64,000 nucleotides of DNA, from positions 452,109-516,108 of the forward strand of contig NZ_JAIUZR010000005.1 in assembly GCF_020171465.1 (NCBI RefSeq), read 5' to 3'. Origin of the DNA: Lutimonas saemankumensis. Lineage in GTDB: Bacteria > Bacteroidota > Bacteroidia > Flavobacteriales > Flavobacteriaceae. Shown here in pieces: positions 9,479-18,759 of the stretch. The notes under the pieces are model-generated. The model was given only the letters and a program-made list of their open reading frames with translations, was not told the origin of the DNA and searched no databases. Position 1 is the first letter of the stretch. Each line of letters opens with the position of its first letter. The position numbers and the translations under genes were made by a program.

Positions 9479-11251
9479 ATGTCAGATCATCATCATCATA
9501 AAGAAACATTTGTAACCAAGTATATTTTTAGCCAGGATCATAAAATGATCGCAAAGCAGTACCTGATCACAGGTATGTTTATGGGGGTTATTGGAGTGTT
9601 TATGTCAATGCTGTTTCGTTTACAGTTAGCTTACCCGGATCAGAGTTTCTCTATCATTGAAGCTTTTCTTGGAAAGTGGGGAGAAGGAGGACAAATGACA
9701 CCCGATATGTATATGGGGCTTGTTACGATTCACGGTACGATCATGGTATTCTTTGTACTGACGGCAGGTTTAAGTGGAACCTTTAGTAATTTGCTGATTC
9801 CTTTGCAGATCGGAGCACGTGATATGGCTTCAGGATTTTTGAATATGATCTCGTACTGGTTGTTCTTCCTTTCAAGTTTGATCATGTTTTTATCGATCTT
9901 TGTACATACAGGTATGGCTTCTGCAGGATGGACAATTTACCCGCCATTAAGTGCCCTGCCTCAGGCTATGTCTGGTTCAGGATTGGGAATGACGCTATGG
10001 TTGGTATCGATGGCGATTTTTATTGCTTCTTCCCTGATGGGATCCCTGAACTATATCGTAACGGTACTTAATCTTCGCACAAAAGGGATGAAGATGACAC
10101 GTTTACCTTTGACAATCTGGGCATTTTTCATTACCGCTATCATCGGTGTGATTTCTTTCCCTGTATTATTGTCGGCAGCTTTGTTGCTGATATTTGACCG
10201 AAGTTTTGGAACTTCGTTCTTCCTTTCGGATATTTTTATCCAGGGAGAAGTACTGCATTACAAAGGAGGTTCACCCATTTTATTCGAGCATTTATTCTGG
10301 TTCCTTGGACACCCGGAAGTATATATTATTTTGTTACCCGCACTCGGAATTACTTCAGAAGTGATTTCCACAAATGCACGTAAACCGATTTTCGGTTACA
10401 GAGCGATGATAGGTTCAATTATGGCGATCGCCTTCCTTTCAACCATTGTATGGGGACACCATATGTTCGTTACAGGAATGAATCCATTCCTGGGATCTGT
10501 ATTTACATTTACAACTTTATTGATTGCTATTCCTTCAGCGGTAAAAGCATTCAACTATATAACAACGTTATGGAGAGGTAATCTCCAGCTTAATCCGGCC
10601 ATGCTGTTTTCGATTGGTATGGTATCCACTTTTATCACAGGTGGTTTAACAGGTTTGATTCTTGGTGATAGTGCCCTTGACATCAATGTTCATGATACCA
10701 TGTTTGTTGTGGCCCACTTCCACCTTGTGATGGGTATTTCTGCTCTTTTCGGAATGTTTGCAGGAGTATATCACTGGTTCCCAAAAATGTACGGGAAAAT
10801 GATGAATAAGGATATGGGCTATTTGCATTTCTGGATAACTGCGATTTCTGCCTATGGTGTGTTTTTCCCGATGCACTTTATCGGATTGGCAGGATTACCA
10901 CGAAGATATTACAGCAACTCAGCGTTCCCTATGTTTGATGACCTGCTGCACATAAATAAAGTAATTACGGTTTTTGCCATAATTGGAGGTCTTGCTCAAA
11001 TTATTTTCCTTGCAAACTTTTTCTTTAGTATTGCCAAAGGTAAGAAGGCTTCTCAGAACCCTTGGAAAGGTAACACCCTTGAATGGACAGCTCCTGTTGA
11101 GCATATGCATGGAAACTGGCCAGGTGAGATTCCTGAAGTGCACCGTTGGGCTTATGACTATAGTAAAACAGATGAAAACGGTAATCTGTGGGGTGGACAG
11201 GATTTTACTCCTCAATCCGTGCCGATAAGAGACGGAGAAGAAGAATTTTAA
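9479..11251 (+). CDS. coxA: Cytochrome c oxidase subunit I
   Basis: Catalytic subunit that reduces oxygen to water and pumps protons. Diagnostic residues are present: low-spin haem ligand His 85 (HGTIMVFF), CuB ligand and cross-link motif HPEVYIILLP (His 278), the CuB pair WGHH (His 327-328), and HFH (His 413 and 415) for the haem irons. The 590 residues form about twelve membrane helices. The N-terminus MSDHHHHKE is His-rich. coxC (subunit III) is not adjacent. Translation is coupled by position with coxB, and a terminator follows the gene. Confidence 0.96.
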   Translation: MSDHHHHKETFVTKYIFSQDHKMIAKQYLITGMFMGVIGVFMSMLFRLQLAYPDQSFSIIEAFLGKWGEGGQMTPDMYMGLVTIHGTIMVFFVLTAGLSGTFSNLLIPLQIGARDMASGFLNMISYWLFFLSSLIMFLSIFVHTGMASAGWTIYPPLSALPQAMSGSGLGMTLWLVSMAIFIASSLMGSLNYIVTVLNLRTKGMKMTRLPLTIWAFFITAIIGVISFPVLLSAALLLIFDRSFGTSFFLSDIFIQGEVLHYKGGSPILFEHLFWFLGHPEVYIILLPALGITSEVISTNARKPIFGYRAMIGSIMAIAFLSTIVWGHHMFVTGMNPFLGSVFTFTTLLIAIPSAVKAFNYITTLWRGNLQLNPAMLFSIGMVSTFITGGLTGLILGDSALDINVHDTMFVVAHFHLVMGISALFGMFAGVYHWFPKMYGKMMNKDMGYLHFWITAISAYGVFFPMHFIGLAGLPRRYYSNSAFPMFDDLLHINKVITVFAIIGGLAQIIFLANFFFSIAKGKKASQNPWKGNTLEWTAPVEHMHGNWPGEIPEVHRWAYDYSKTDENGNLWGGQDFTPQSVPIRDGEEEF

Positions 11252-11283
11252 CAGCTACTACTAAATAAAAATCATATTTTTAG

Positions 11284-11311
11284 AACCTCAATATTATTGG
11301 GGTTTTTTTTT
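11284..11311 (+). terminator. Rho-independent terminator after coxA
   Basis: AACCTCAAT (11284-11292) pairs with ATTGGGGTT (11296-11304), with one G-T pair and a three-base loop, followed by a run of T up to 11311. It ends the coxBA unit 32 bases after the stop codon. Confidence 0.8.
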
Positions 11312-11314
11312 ATC

Positions 11315-11322
11315 TATATTTG
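11315..11322 (+). promoter_or_regulatory. -7 promoter element of the acylase gene
   Basis: TATATTTG matches the -7 consensus TAnnTTTG. It lies 17 bases before the acylase ATG, which would give a leader of only about ten bases. A TTG at 11297-11299 inside the terminator stem is 15 bases upstream, shorter than usual for a -33 element. Confidence 0.45.
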
Positions 11323-11339
11323 AATAAATTTCACTTGCA

Positions 11340-13691
11340 ATGTTTCGGAAAATCTTACTCTGGTTACTGGCGATTTTGGTTGTAATTCTTGTTGTTTCAG
11401 TGATTTTTATAAAGAACAATAAGCCGGTATACAGCGGAACAATTCCCCTGGAAGCAATAGAAGAGAAGGTTACAGTGTATTTTGACGAATACGGGGTTCC
11501 ACATATTTTTGCGGATTCAGAAAAGGATGCATACCGGGCACTGGGGTATGTGCATGCACAGGATCGCTTATGGCAAATGGAGCTTATAAGAAGAATAGCA
11601 GCAGGAAGATTGGCAGAGGTATTTGGAAGTGAGCTGGTTAAAACCGATAAGCTTTTTCGCGGTATGGGTTTGGGGGCCACGGATGAAATGATACGAACCC
11701 ACTCGGACACTACGTCGCAGTCCTATATATTGGCACAGGCCTATCTTGACGGAATCAATGAGTTTATTGATCTGGGCAAAACACCCATAGAATTTAGGGT
11801 GATGGGCCTGGAGAAGGAGCACTATCAAATGAAGGATATTTATAATGTTTTCGGTTATATGGCCTTTAGTTTTGCTCAGGCGCACAAAACAGATCTGTTA
11901 CTTACGGATTTAAAGCAGACTCTAGATCGAAAATATCTTGAAGATTTGGATCTTGACATCAGTCCGAGAACCACACTTATTAAGAATTCAAGAGGTATGA
12001 AGCGGATGGCACTAAGTGCCGGAAATTCTATTAATGAAATTATGGAGACCTTGCCCGCACCTCCTTTTATAGGGAGCAACAGCTGGGTTATTGGCCCTCA
12101 GAAAACAAAAAATGGAAAGGTAATACTGGCGAACGATCCTCATATTGGGTTTTCTCAACCTTCCGTATGGTATCAGGCCCATATAGTCACCCCGAATCGG
12201 GAAATATATGGATTTCATCTTGCACTTAGCCCCTTTCCGGTGTTGGGCCATAATTATGATTACGCTTACGGGATAACCATGTTTGAAAACGATGACATTG
12301 ATTTTTTCCGGGAGGATGAAAATCAGCAATATAAAGTACGAAAGGAAATCATCCATGTAAATGACGGGGAAGATGTTGAACTTGAGGTTAAGATAAGCCC
12401 GAATGGACCTTTGATGACAGGCTTATTTGATAATCTGGATGAAGACGAGAAAATCACCATGGACTGGACTTATTTAAAAGAGCCATCGAATTTGTTGGAA
12501 AAAGTATACCGGATCTCTCATATCAATAACCTTTATGAATTCAGAGATGCTGTAGCTGAGATCAAGGCACCCGGTTTAAACATGATGTATGGTGACGCTC
12601 GCGGGAATATTGCCTGGTTTGCGTCCGCCCAGCTTTATGAAAAGAATGAAAATATCCATACAAAGTTTGTTCTAAATGGTTCTGAAAAGGAAGATACCGA
12701 GAAACACTATCTTGATTTCGAGCAAAATCCTCAGGCAATCAACCCCTCATGGCACTATGTTTATTCGGCCAATAATCAACCTGAAGAAGTAAATGATAAA
12801 TTGTATCCGGGATATTATCTTCCGGAAGACAGGGCAAAAAGAATCGTCACACTCCTGAAAGAAAGGGATTCCTTTTCGCTTCCTGAGGTGGAGAAAATGA
12901 TTGTTGATAATAAGTCGGCAGTTTCACCCGATTTAGTTAAGATCATTACCGAGAATATTTCCAAGGTCAACCTTAACGAAACAGAAAAGGAGGCTATTGA
13001 TGTACTAAATGCATGGGATGGATCTTACGCGATGGAAGAAATTGCCCCTACGATCTATTTTAAATTCGTCTATTTGTTCTTGAAGAACACTTTTGAAGAT
13101 GAGATGGGGGAGGAAAGTTTTGAGCAGTTTTTACAGACTCATTTGTACAAAAGGCAAATTGCCAGACAGCTCAGATTAAATAAATCTGTATGGTGGGATG
13201 ATGTTAATACCAAAGAAATAAAGGAACTAAAGGATGAGATCATTACAAGGTCATTTCATCAGGCCGTTGAATCTCTCAAGAACCAGTTTGGAAATGATAT
13301 ATCTGATTGGAAATGGTCAAAAGCTTTAACCGTTGAGCACAAACATGCCTTCGACAAAAGCGGGGCCCTGAGAAGCTTTTTTAACGTGGGACCTTTTAAA
13401 ACCGACGGAGGTTTAGAAGTCATCAACAATCAATTGTTTAAACTTAACAAAAATGGAGTGTATAAGGTTCATGCAGGGCCTTCAACACGTCGTATCATTG
13501 ATTTCAGCGACGTTGAAAATGCAAGGTCCATTCTTCCTACGGGCCAGTCTGGAAATGTTTTCAGCAAACATTACAGCGATCAGGCTGAGAAATATTTAAG
13601 GGGAGAATTTATCAAAATGATGCTAAACAAGAAGGAGATAAGAGCCAGTAAGGACGTTTTGGTTTTTATGCCCAGTAAAGACAGTCTTTAA
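11340..13691 (+). CDS. Penicillin acylase family Ntn hydrolase
   Basis: Member of the penicillin/acylhomoserine-lactone acylase family, which cleaves amide bonds of acylated small molecules after self-processing into two chains. A signal anchor spans residues about 4-24. The Ntn nucleophile motif GSNSW is at residues 245-249, with Ser 246 predicted to become the first residue of the beta chain; ANDPHIG follows, as in the family. The length of 783 residues is normal. The substrate cannot be read from the sequence: beta-lactams, AHL signals and acyl peptides are all possible. It stands alone between the oxidase operon and the convergent cysM. Confidence 0.85.
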   Translation: MFRKILLWLLAILVVILVVSVIFIKNNKPVYSGTIPLEAIEEKVTVYFDEYGVPHIFADSEKDAYRALGYVHAQDRLWQMELIRRIAAGRLAEVFGSELVKTDKLFRGMGLGATDEMIRTHSDTTSQSYILAQAYLDGINEFIDLGKTPIEFRVMGLEKEHYQMKDIYNVFGYMAFSFAQAHKTDLLLTDLKQTLDRKYLEDLDLDISPRTTLIKNSRGMKRMALSAGNSINEIMETLPAPPFIGSNSWVIGPQKTKNGKVILANDPHIGFSQPSVWYQAHIVTPNREIYGFHLALSPFPVLGHNYDYAYGITMFENDDIDFFREDENQQYKVRKEIIHVNDGEDVELEVKISPNGPLMTGLFDNLDEDEKITMDWTYLKEPSNLLEKVYRISHINNLYEFRDAVAEIKAPGLNMMYGDARGNIAWFASAQLYEKNENIHTKFVLNGSEKEDTEKHYLDFEQNPQAINPSWHYVYSANNQPEEVNDKLYPGYYLPEDRAKRIVTLLKERDSFSLPEVEKMIVDNKSAVSPDLVKIITENISKVNLNETEKEAIDVLNAWDGSYAMEEIAPTIYFKFVYLFLKNTFEDEMGEESFEQFLQTHLYKRQIARQLRLNKSVWWDDVNTKEIKELKDEIITRSFHQAVESLKNQFGNDISDWKWSKALTVEHKHAFDKSGALRSFFNVGPFKTDGGLEVINNQLFKLNKNGVYKVHAGPSTRRIIDFSDVENARSILPTGQSGNVFSKHYSDQAEKYLRGEFIKMMLNKKEIRASKDVLVFMPSKDSL

Positions 13692-13741
13692 AGAAATATT
13701 GGTTCCGGCTTTTTAAAGGGGCCAGAATTGAATTTTCAGGA

Positions 13742-14641
13742 TCAGGAACCGGCGGACTCAAATAAATCAGAGGAGAGATAACGGTCACCTCGATCGCAGA
13801 TGATACATACCACGACACCGCTGTCAATCTCATTGGCAATTTTCAAAGCTGTCGCAACAGAACCCCCACTGCTCATCCCGGAAAATACGCCCTCATCTTT
13901 GGCCAGCCTAAGGCTCATTTCTCGTGCTTCCTGCTCACTGACTTCAATGATTCGATCTACTTTTGACCTGTCAAATATTTTTGGAAGGTATGCTTCAGGC
14001 CACTTTCTGATACCTGGGATTCTAGAGTCGTCGGTAGGTTGAGCTCCAATGATCTGAATGGAAGGGTTCTTTTCTTTCAAATAAGTAGAGACCCCCATAA
14101 TGGTGCCGGTGGTTCCCATAGCCGAAACGAAATGCGTTACTTTTTTATCAGAATCATTCCATATTTCGGGTCCGGTTGTCTTATAGTGAGCCCTCCAGTT
14201 GTCATTATTGGAAAATTGGTTTAGCATGACAAAGCCCTCATTTTGAACTTTAAGGTCGGCATAATCCCTGGATCCTTCTATTCCTTCAGACGCATCTGTA
14301 AGCGTCACCTTTGCCCCATAGGCTCTCATGGTCTGAACCCTTTCTTTTGTAGAATTCTCGGGCATTACCAATTCGATATTCAGCTTAAATATTCCGGCTA
14401 TCATGGCGAGTGCAATACCTGTATTTCCACTCGTTGCCTCGATCAGTCTGGTATTTTGATCAATCTCTTTTCGCTCCATAGCGGATCTGATCATGTTCAA
14501 TGCAGGTCTGTCTTTTACACTTCCTCCCGGATTATTGCCTTCCAGTTTAAACAATAATTTGACATCCTTGTTGGCAACAAGCGTTCTTGATGCAACAAGA
14601 GGTGTATTTCCAATAAGATCGAGAATGCTATGATTCAGCAT
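13742..14641 (-). CDS. cysM: Cysteine synthase B (O-acetylserine sulfhydrylase)
   Basis: PLP enzyme making cysteine from O-acetylserine and sulfide. GSVKDR carries the PLP lysine (Lys 43), TSGNTG binds the substrate, and GTTGT holds the cofactor phosphate. The C-terminal CIICDRGDRYLSSDLF is of the CysM type rather than CysK. The start is at 14641 (MLNHSILDLIGNTPLV, the standard opening); an upstream ATG at 14686 would add fifteen residues that only read the end of cysE in another frame. The gene overlaps the end of cysE by 14 bases, so the acetylserine producer and consumer are co-translated. Confidence 0.93.
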   Translation of the reverse strand: MLNHSILDLIGNTPLVASRTLVANKDVKLLFKLEGNNPGGSVKDRPALNMIRSAMERKEIDQNTRLIEATSGNTGIALAMIAGIFKLNIELVMPENSTKERVQTMRAYGAKVTLTDASEGIEGSRDYADLKVQNEGFVMLNQFSNNDNWRAHYKTTGPEIWNDSDKKVTHFVSAMGTTGTIMGVSTYLKEKNPSIQIIGAQPTDDSRIPGIRKWPEAYLPKIFDRSKVDRIIEVSEQEAREMSLRLAKDEGVFSGMSSGGSVATALKIANEIDSGVVVCIICDRGDRYLSSDLFESAGS

Positions 14642-15428
14642 GATTGGTTTTCTTTTTAAGTTTGATATCTGTTCGCTGATAAACAATTGAATTTTCAGGC
14701 ACTGATTCGGTCAGCCATACGTTTCCTCCGATGGTACTGTTTTTTCCGATAGTCGTATCTCCTCCTAAAATGGTTGCACCGGCGTAAATCGTTACATTAT
14801 CTTCAACGGTTGGGTGCCTTTTTAAATCCTTCATGTCCTTTGATACCTGCAAGGCACCGAGCGTGACCCCCTGGTACAACTTTACTTTGTTCCTGATAAT
14901 TGTGCTTTCCCCAATAACGACCCCTGTTCCATGATCGATGAAAAAAGGCGACCCTATCTGGGCCCCCGGGTGAATATCAATACCTGTTAATCGATGCGCG
15001 TATTCACTCATGATTCTCGGTATCAAAGGCATATTTTGCTGATGAAGCTCATGACTCAGTCGATAAACAGCTATGGCATAAAAACCGGGATAGGCCAAAA
15101 TGACTTCTTCTATACTCCGGGCAGCGGGATCATGCAAAAAAATGCATTTGGCGTCCTGATTCAGTCGGTTTAACAGATTTGGTAAATTCACTAAAAATTT
15201 CTTCCAGATGAGTTCGAATCTGTTTAATCCCTCTTTGTCAATCATGCAAGCAAGATCTTTAAATGACGCTCCCAGTTCCTCCATGTTGCTGGAAACAGAA
15301 ATTTTGGAATCAAATAAAATCTTGAACAGGCTTTCGGTAAATTCCTCGGTTTTTAATTTAACCCTAAAATCAACCAAATGGTTTTGCTTGTTGTTACGTA
15401 TACTCTGTATAATTTTATCTATAGACAT
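14628..15428 (-). CDS. cysE: Serine O-acetyltransferase
   Basis: Acetylates serine to O-acetylserine, the substrate of the overlapping cysM product. The N-terminal helical domain covers residues about 1-140. The C-terminal left-handed beta-helix shows hexapeptide repeats from GIDIHPGAQIG through GVVIGESTIIRNKVKLYQGVTLG to GATILGGDTTIGKNSTIGG. The DIHPGA and HGTGVVIGE motifs hold the catalytic Asp/His region. Length 266 fits the Bacteroidota form. It follows the nitroreductase gene by 92 bases. Confidence 0.93.
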   Translation of the reverse strand: MSIDKIIQSIRNNKQNHLVDFRVKLKTEEFTESLFKILFDSKISVSSNMEELGASFKDLACMIDKEGLNRFELIWKKFLVNLPNLLNRLNQDAKCIFLHDPAARSIEEVILAYPGFYAIAVYRLSHELHQQNMPLIPRIMSEYAHRLTGIDIHPGAQIGSPFFIDHGTGVVIGESTIIRNKVKLYQGVTLGALQVSKDMKDLKRHPTVEDNVTIYAGATILGGDTTIGKNSTIGGNVWLTESVPENSIVYQRTDIKLKKKTNHAES

Positions 15429-15520
15429 CAGTAGATTTTCTTCCGGTTATATAATTCAAAAGTCGTAAGAAATTTTAAAATATTACATCTCCCTTTCAAT
15501 TCATTGCCAATATAAAAGAA

Positions 15521-16243
15521 TCAGACCTCTTTGTAAACCTGTTCAAAAGGAATCCTGAAACGTTCTCCGTAAACCCCTTCAGGCAACCTGATCCCACAGC
15601 TAATCACCATGTTGATTTCAGCAGAAGAAGGTATCTTGAGTAACTTTTTAATTCTTAATGAATCTATTCCTTCCATAGGGCAGGTGTCGTAATTGATGTC
15701 GGCCATGGCCAGCATAAAGGTCTGGGCCGCGAGGCCTGCACTTTTATGTGCAACAATTCTCATATCACTTTTTCTGGCTTGTCGGTAAATTGGCCGGAAC
15801 AATCCAATCATCCAGTAAAAGCTGTATTTTATATAACCCAGTAGGCCAAGAAAATCCGCATATGCCAGCGGAATGATCTTGGTGTAATAAGTGAAGGCAA
15901 ATTTTGCCCTTTTACTTTGCTGTTCTTTTGGAATGTCCCCAAAAACATTTTTAAGATAAGCAACATGGGCTTTTACTCTTTTTTTCCACAAGTCTTTTCG
16001 AACTACGATGACTACCATTTGTTGGGCTGTTTTAGCAGCATTCTGATCAAAACAGAAAGGAGACATTTTTGTCAATATTTCTTTTGATGTTATATGATAA
16101 AACTCCCAGAGCTGCATATTACTGCTGTTTGGAGCCAGTACTGCTAATTCCAGACATTCTTTCACCTTTTGCGGGTCAAGTGTTTTGTCAGGGTCATACT
16201 TTCTTACCGATCTTCTTCGATTGACCGCTTCCTTAAATTCCAT
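15521..16243 (-). CDS. Nitroreductase family FMN oxidoreductase
   Basis: The 240 residues match the nitroreductase fold: an N-terminal RRSVRKY (FMN phosphate contacts), LAPNSSNMQLWEFY, and a late region MADINYDTCPMEGID. Family members use NAD(P)H and FMN to reduce nitro compounds, quinones or flavins; the natural substrate cannot be deduced. An insertion at residues about 100-155 (basic and aromatic) is longer than in the smallest members. It lies 60 bases downstream of leuB and may share its transcript, but no functional link to leucine synthesis is evident. Confidence 0.8.
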   Translation of the reverse strand: MEFKEAVNRRRSVRKYDPDKTLDPQKVKECLELAVLAPNSSNMQLWEFYHITSKEILTKMSPFCFDQNAAKTAQQMVVIVVRKDLWKKRVKAHVAYLKNVFGDIPKEQQSKRAKFAFTYYTKIIPLAYADFLGLLGYIKYSFYWMIGLFRPIYRQARKSDMRIVAHKSAGLAAQTFMLAMADINYDTCPMEGIDSLRIKKLLKIPSSAEINMVISCGIRLPEGVYGERFRIPFEQVYKEV

Positions 16244-16302
16244 AGTAACAGGGTTTCATTTTAAATTAGAAGGATGCAGTTTGGACTGCGGCCTAAAGAT
16301 AA

Positions 16303-17421
16303 TTAAATGATCGTAGACTGACCCAAAGAAATATTCTCCATGTGGTAAAGAATATTTTTTTTGTCAATGATGTATTCCGATATAAATTCTCCAACAGTTG
16401 AAGTGTGTGCAAACTTCTTGGTTGAATTTATATCAGGCGTAGTAATTTGATGTTCAATTGATTTTTCCACTGCGTTTTTGATCGCATCAGACTCTTCATG
16501 AAGGTTGAAATGTTCCAGTAATAAGGCGGCAGAAAGTATTGTCGCCAGGGGATTAGCCTTGTTTTTTCCTTTCATTTCCGGAAAGGATCCGTGAATTGGC
16601 TCAAACAAAACCGAGCTTTCCCCGATAGAGGTGGAAGCCAGCAAACCAATTGATCCTGAAATCACACTTGCTTCGTCGGAGATAATATCACCAAACATAT
16701 TTTCAGTTAGAATAACGTCAAATTGTCTGGGGTTAACGATGATCTTCATCGCCGCATTGTCTACATAAAGATAATCCACGGTAACATCAGGATATTGTAG
16801 GGCAAGTTCTTTTACTCTTTTTCTCCAAAGCCTGGAGGTTTCAAGTACATTGGCTTTGTCGATAAGTGTTAGTTTTTTTCTTCTGCTTCGGGCAGACTTG
16901 AAGGCCATATGCGCAAGACGATCAATTTCTTCAACAGAATAGTTGCAGGTATCCGAGGCAGAGTTTCCATCAGAGGAGGTACTTTTTTCTCCATAATAGA
17001 TTCCTCCTGTTAATTCCCGGAAAATAATGAAATCGGTATTCTTAATCACCTTTTCTTTAATAGGTGATTTATGAATCAATGGCTCATAGACTTTGAGTGG
17101 CCGGATATTGGCAAATAGCCCAAGTTCTTTTCTTAATTTGAGAAGGCCCTCCTCGGGTCTTACCTTGGCATCCGGTGAATTTTCAAATTTTGGGTCACCA
17201 ATGGCTCCAAAAAGGATGGCATCCGAATTCAGGCAAAGATCAAGGGTTTCATCAGGTAGTGGAACTCCCTTTGCAGCCAGGGCACTTCCTCCAACCAGGC
17301 CATTTGTAAACGTGAATTTATGCTTAAATTTTTTTTCAATGGCCTTGAGAACCTTGACTCCCTGTTCACAGACCTCCGGGCCTATTCCGTCTCCTGCTAA
17401 AACTGCAATCTTTAAATTCAT
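16303..17421 (-). CDS. leuB: 3-isopropylmalate dehydrogenase
   Basis: NAD-dependent oxidative decarboxylation of 3-isopropylmalate, the third step of leucine synthesis. The start MNLKIAVLAGDGIGPEV, the ELTGGIYYGEK loop, DKANVLETSRLWR and the C-terminal FEPIHGSFPEMKGKNKANP (NAD adenine loop with GS in place of the isocitrate family pattern) are all diagnostic. It has 372 residues, normal length. It starts 13 bases after leuA. The isomerase genes leuC and leuD, which often accompany leuAB, are not in the window. Confidence 0.95.
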   Translation of the reverse strand: MNLKIAVLAGDGIGPEVCEQGVKVLKAIEKKFKHKFTFTNGLVGGSALAAKGVPLPDETLDLCLNSDAILFGAIGDPKFENSPDAKVRPEEGLLKLRKELGLFANIRPLKVYEPLIHKSPIKEKVIKNTDFIIFRELTGGIYYGEKSTSSDGNSASDTCNYSVEEIDRLAHMAFKSARSRRKKLTLIDKANVLETSRLWRKRVKELALQYPDVTVDYLYVDNAAMKIIVNPRQFDVILTENMFGDIISDEASVISGSIGLLASTSIGESSVLFEPIHGSFPEMKGKNKANPLATILSAALLLEHFNLHEESDAIKNAVEKSIEHQITTPDINSTKKFAHTSTVGEFISEYIIDKKNILYHMENISLGQSTII

Positions 17422-17434
17422 GTTCCGGTGCCTT

Positions 17435-18610
17435 TTAAGAGGCTATTTTATCTGCATTCACTCTTACGTTTTTGATGATTCTTTCAATTTCCGTATCACC
17501 AACTTCTTTCATTTTATCCGCTGTTTTCAGGAATTCAGGATAAATTTGATCCAGTTCAACTTTAGTCAGGTCGAAACCTATTTTTTTGGCTCGGTAAGCT
17601 AAAGCAGCTCTTCCACTTCTCGCAGTCAAGACAATAGACGACTCATTTACCCCTACATCTGATGGATTCATGATCTCATAGGTTTCCCTGTTCTTTATTA
17701 CTCCGTCCTGATGGATCCCTGAACTGTGAGCAAAGGCGTTTTCGCCAACAACGGCTTTATTAGGCTGAACCAGGATACCCATATGGTGTTGCACCATCTG
17801 AGAAGTATTGTAAAGTAATTTCGTATTAATATTTGTATCAAGATTCAGGTAAGGATGTTGCTTCATAATCATTACTACCTCTTCCAAAGCCGTATTTCCC
17901 GCTCTTTCCCCAATTCCATTAATGGTACATTCTATCTGTCTTGCCCCGTTCTGAACCCCGGCTATGGAATTCGCTGTTGCCAGTCCAAGATCATTATGGC
18001 AATGGCAGGACAGTACCACCTTATCAATACCCTTCACATTTTCTTTAAGGTATCTCATTTTTGCCCCGTATTCTTCAGGCAGACAATACCCTGTCGTATC
18101 AGGAATATTTAAAACCGTTGCACCTACTTTTATGACTTCTTCACAGATCCTTGCTAAAAATTCATTATCTGTCCTTCCGGCATCTTCTGCATAGAATTCA
18201 ATGTCTTCCACATAGGTTTTAGCGTATTTAACGGCTTCTTTCGCTCGTTCAATAATTTTTTCAGGAGTAGAATTGAATTTGAATTTTATGTGCGACTCCG
18301 AAGTTCCGATTCCTGTATGGATCCTGGGTCTGACAGCTTGTTTCAAGGCTGCGCCAGCGGCATCAATATCCTTCTTGTTCGCTCTTGTAAGACCACATAC
18401 GGAGGCATTTTTTACTAATTTCGCTATCTCAACTACTGAGTTAAAATCTCCCGGACTCGATATTGGAAATCCAGCTTCAATTATGTCGACACCCAGCTCA
18501 TCCAGGCGCTCAGCAATGATTAATTTTTCTGGTGTATTTAGCTTACAACCAGGAACTTGCTCACCGTCTCTCAATGTTGTGTCGAATATTTGGACTTGAT
18601 TTTTGCTCAT
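17435..18610 (-). CDS. leuA: 2-isopropylmalate synthase, short form
   Basis: Condenses acetyl-CoA with 2-oxoisovalerate, the first step of leucine synthesis. [13 protein letters not shown] gives the catalytic Arg-Asp and metal site, and [11 protein letters not shown] and GIGERAGN are conserved barrel motifs; HSSGIHQDG is the linker subdomain. At 391 residues it stops after the linker subdomains and lacks the roughly 120-residue C-terminal leucine-binding dimer domain of classical LeuA, so leucine feedback at that site is not expected. A related homocitrate or citramalate synthase is possible but leuB next door argues for LeuA. First gene of the minus-strand run. Confidence 0.9.
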   Translation of the reverse strand: MSKNQVQIFDTTLRDGEQVPGCKLNTPEKLIIAERLDELGVDIIEAGFPISSPGDFNSVVEIAKLVKNASVCGLTRANKKDIDAAGAALKQAVRPRIHTGIGTSESHIKFKFNSTPEKIIERAKEAVKYAKTYVEDIEFYAEDAGRTDNEFLARICEEVIKVGATVLNIPDTTGYCLPEEYGAKMRYLKENVKGIDKVVLSCHCHNDLGLATANSIAGVQNGARQIECTINGIGERAGNTALEEVVMIMKQHPYLNLDTNINTKLLYNTSQMVQHHMGILVQPNKAVVGENAFAHSSGIHQDGVIKNRETYEIMNPSDVGVNESSIVLTARSGRAALAYRAKKIGFDLTKVELDQIYPEFLKTADKMKEVGDTEIERIIKNVRVNADKIAS

Positions 18611-18759
18611 TATTAAATATTTTTTATCACTTTTGAATAATCAAAATTAAAGGGAAATCCTTTAAGGTTTAGATTTTCTTTGAGTTGTTTACTACATCCA
18701 AATTATTTGTAAATCTTTTAAAGATCTGTTAGTCAAGTACATAAGGGTATTTTATTACG

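Noticed and set aside
10919..11228. Open frames of 80-100 codons overlapping coxA in other frames
   Set aside because: Shadows of a strongly conserved gene, without motifs of their own; the same applies to other overlapping frames across the window.
14642..14686. Longer cysM starting at 14686
   Set aside because: The added residues are the cysE 3' end in another frame; family members begin at the SILDLIGNTPLV region.
18611..18759. A leucine leader peptide upstream of leuA on the minus strand
   Set aside because: A 16-codon frame (MYLTNRSLKDLQIIWM) exists, but its Leu codons are scattered and no terminator or antiterminator hairpin follows, so attenuation is not supported.
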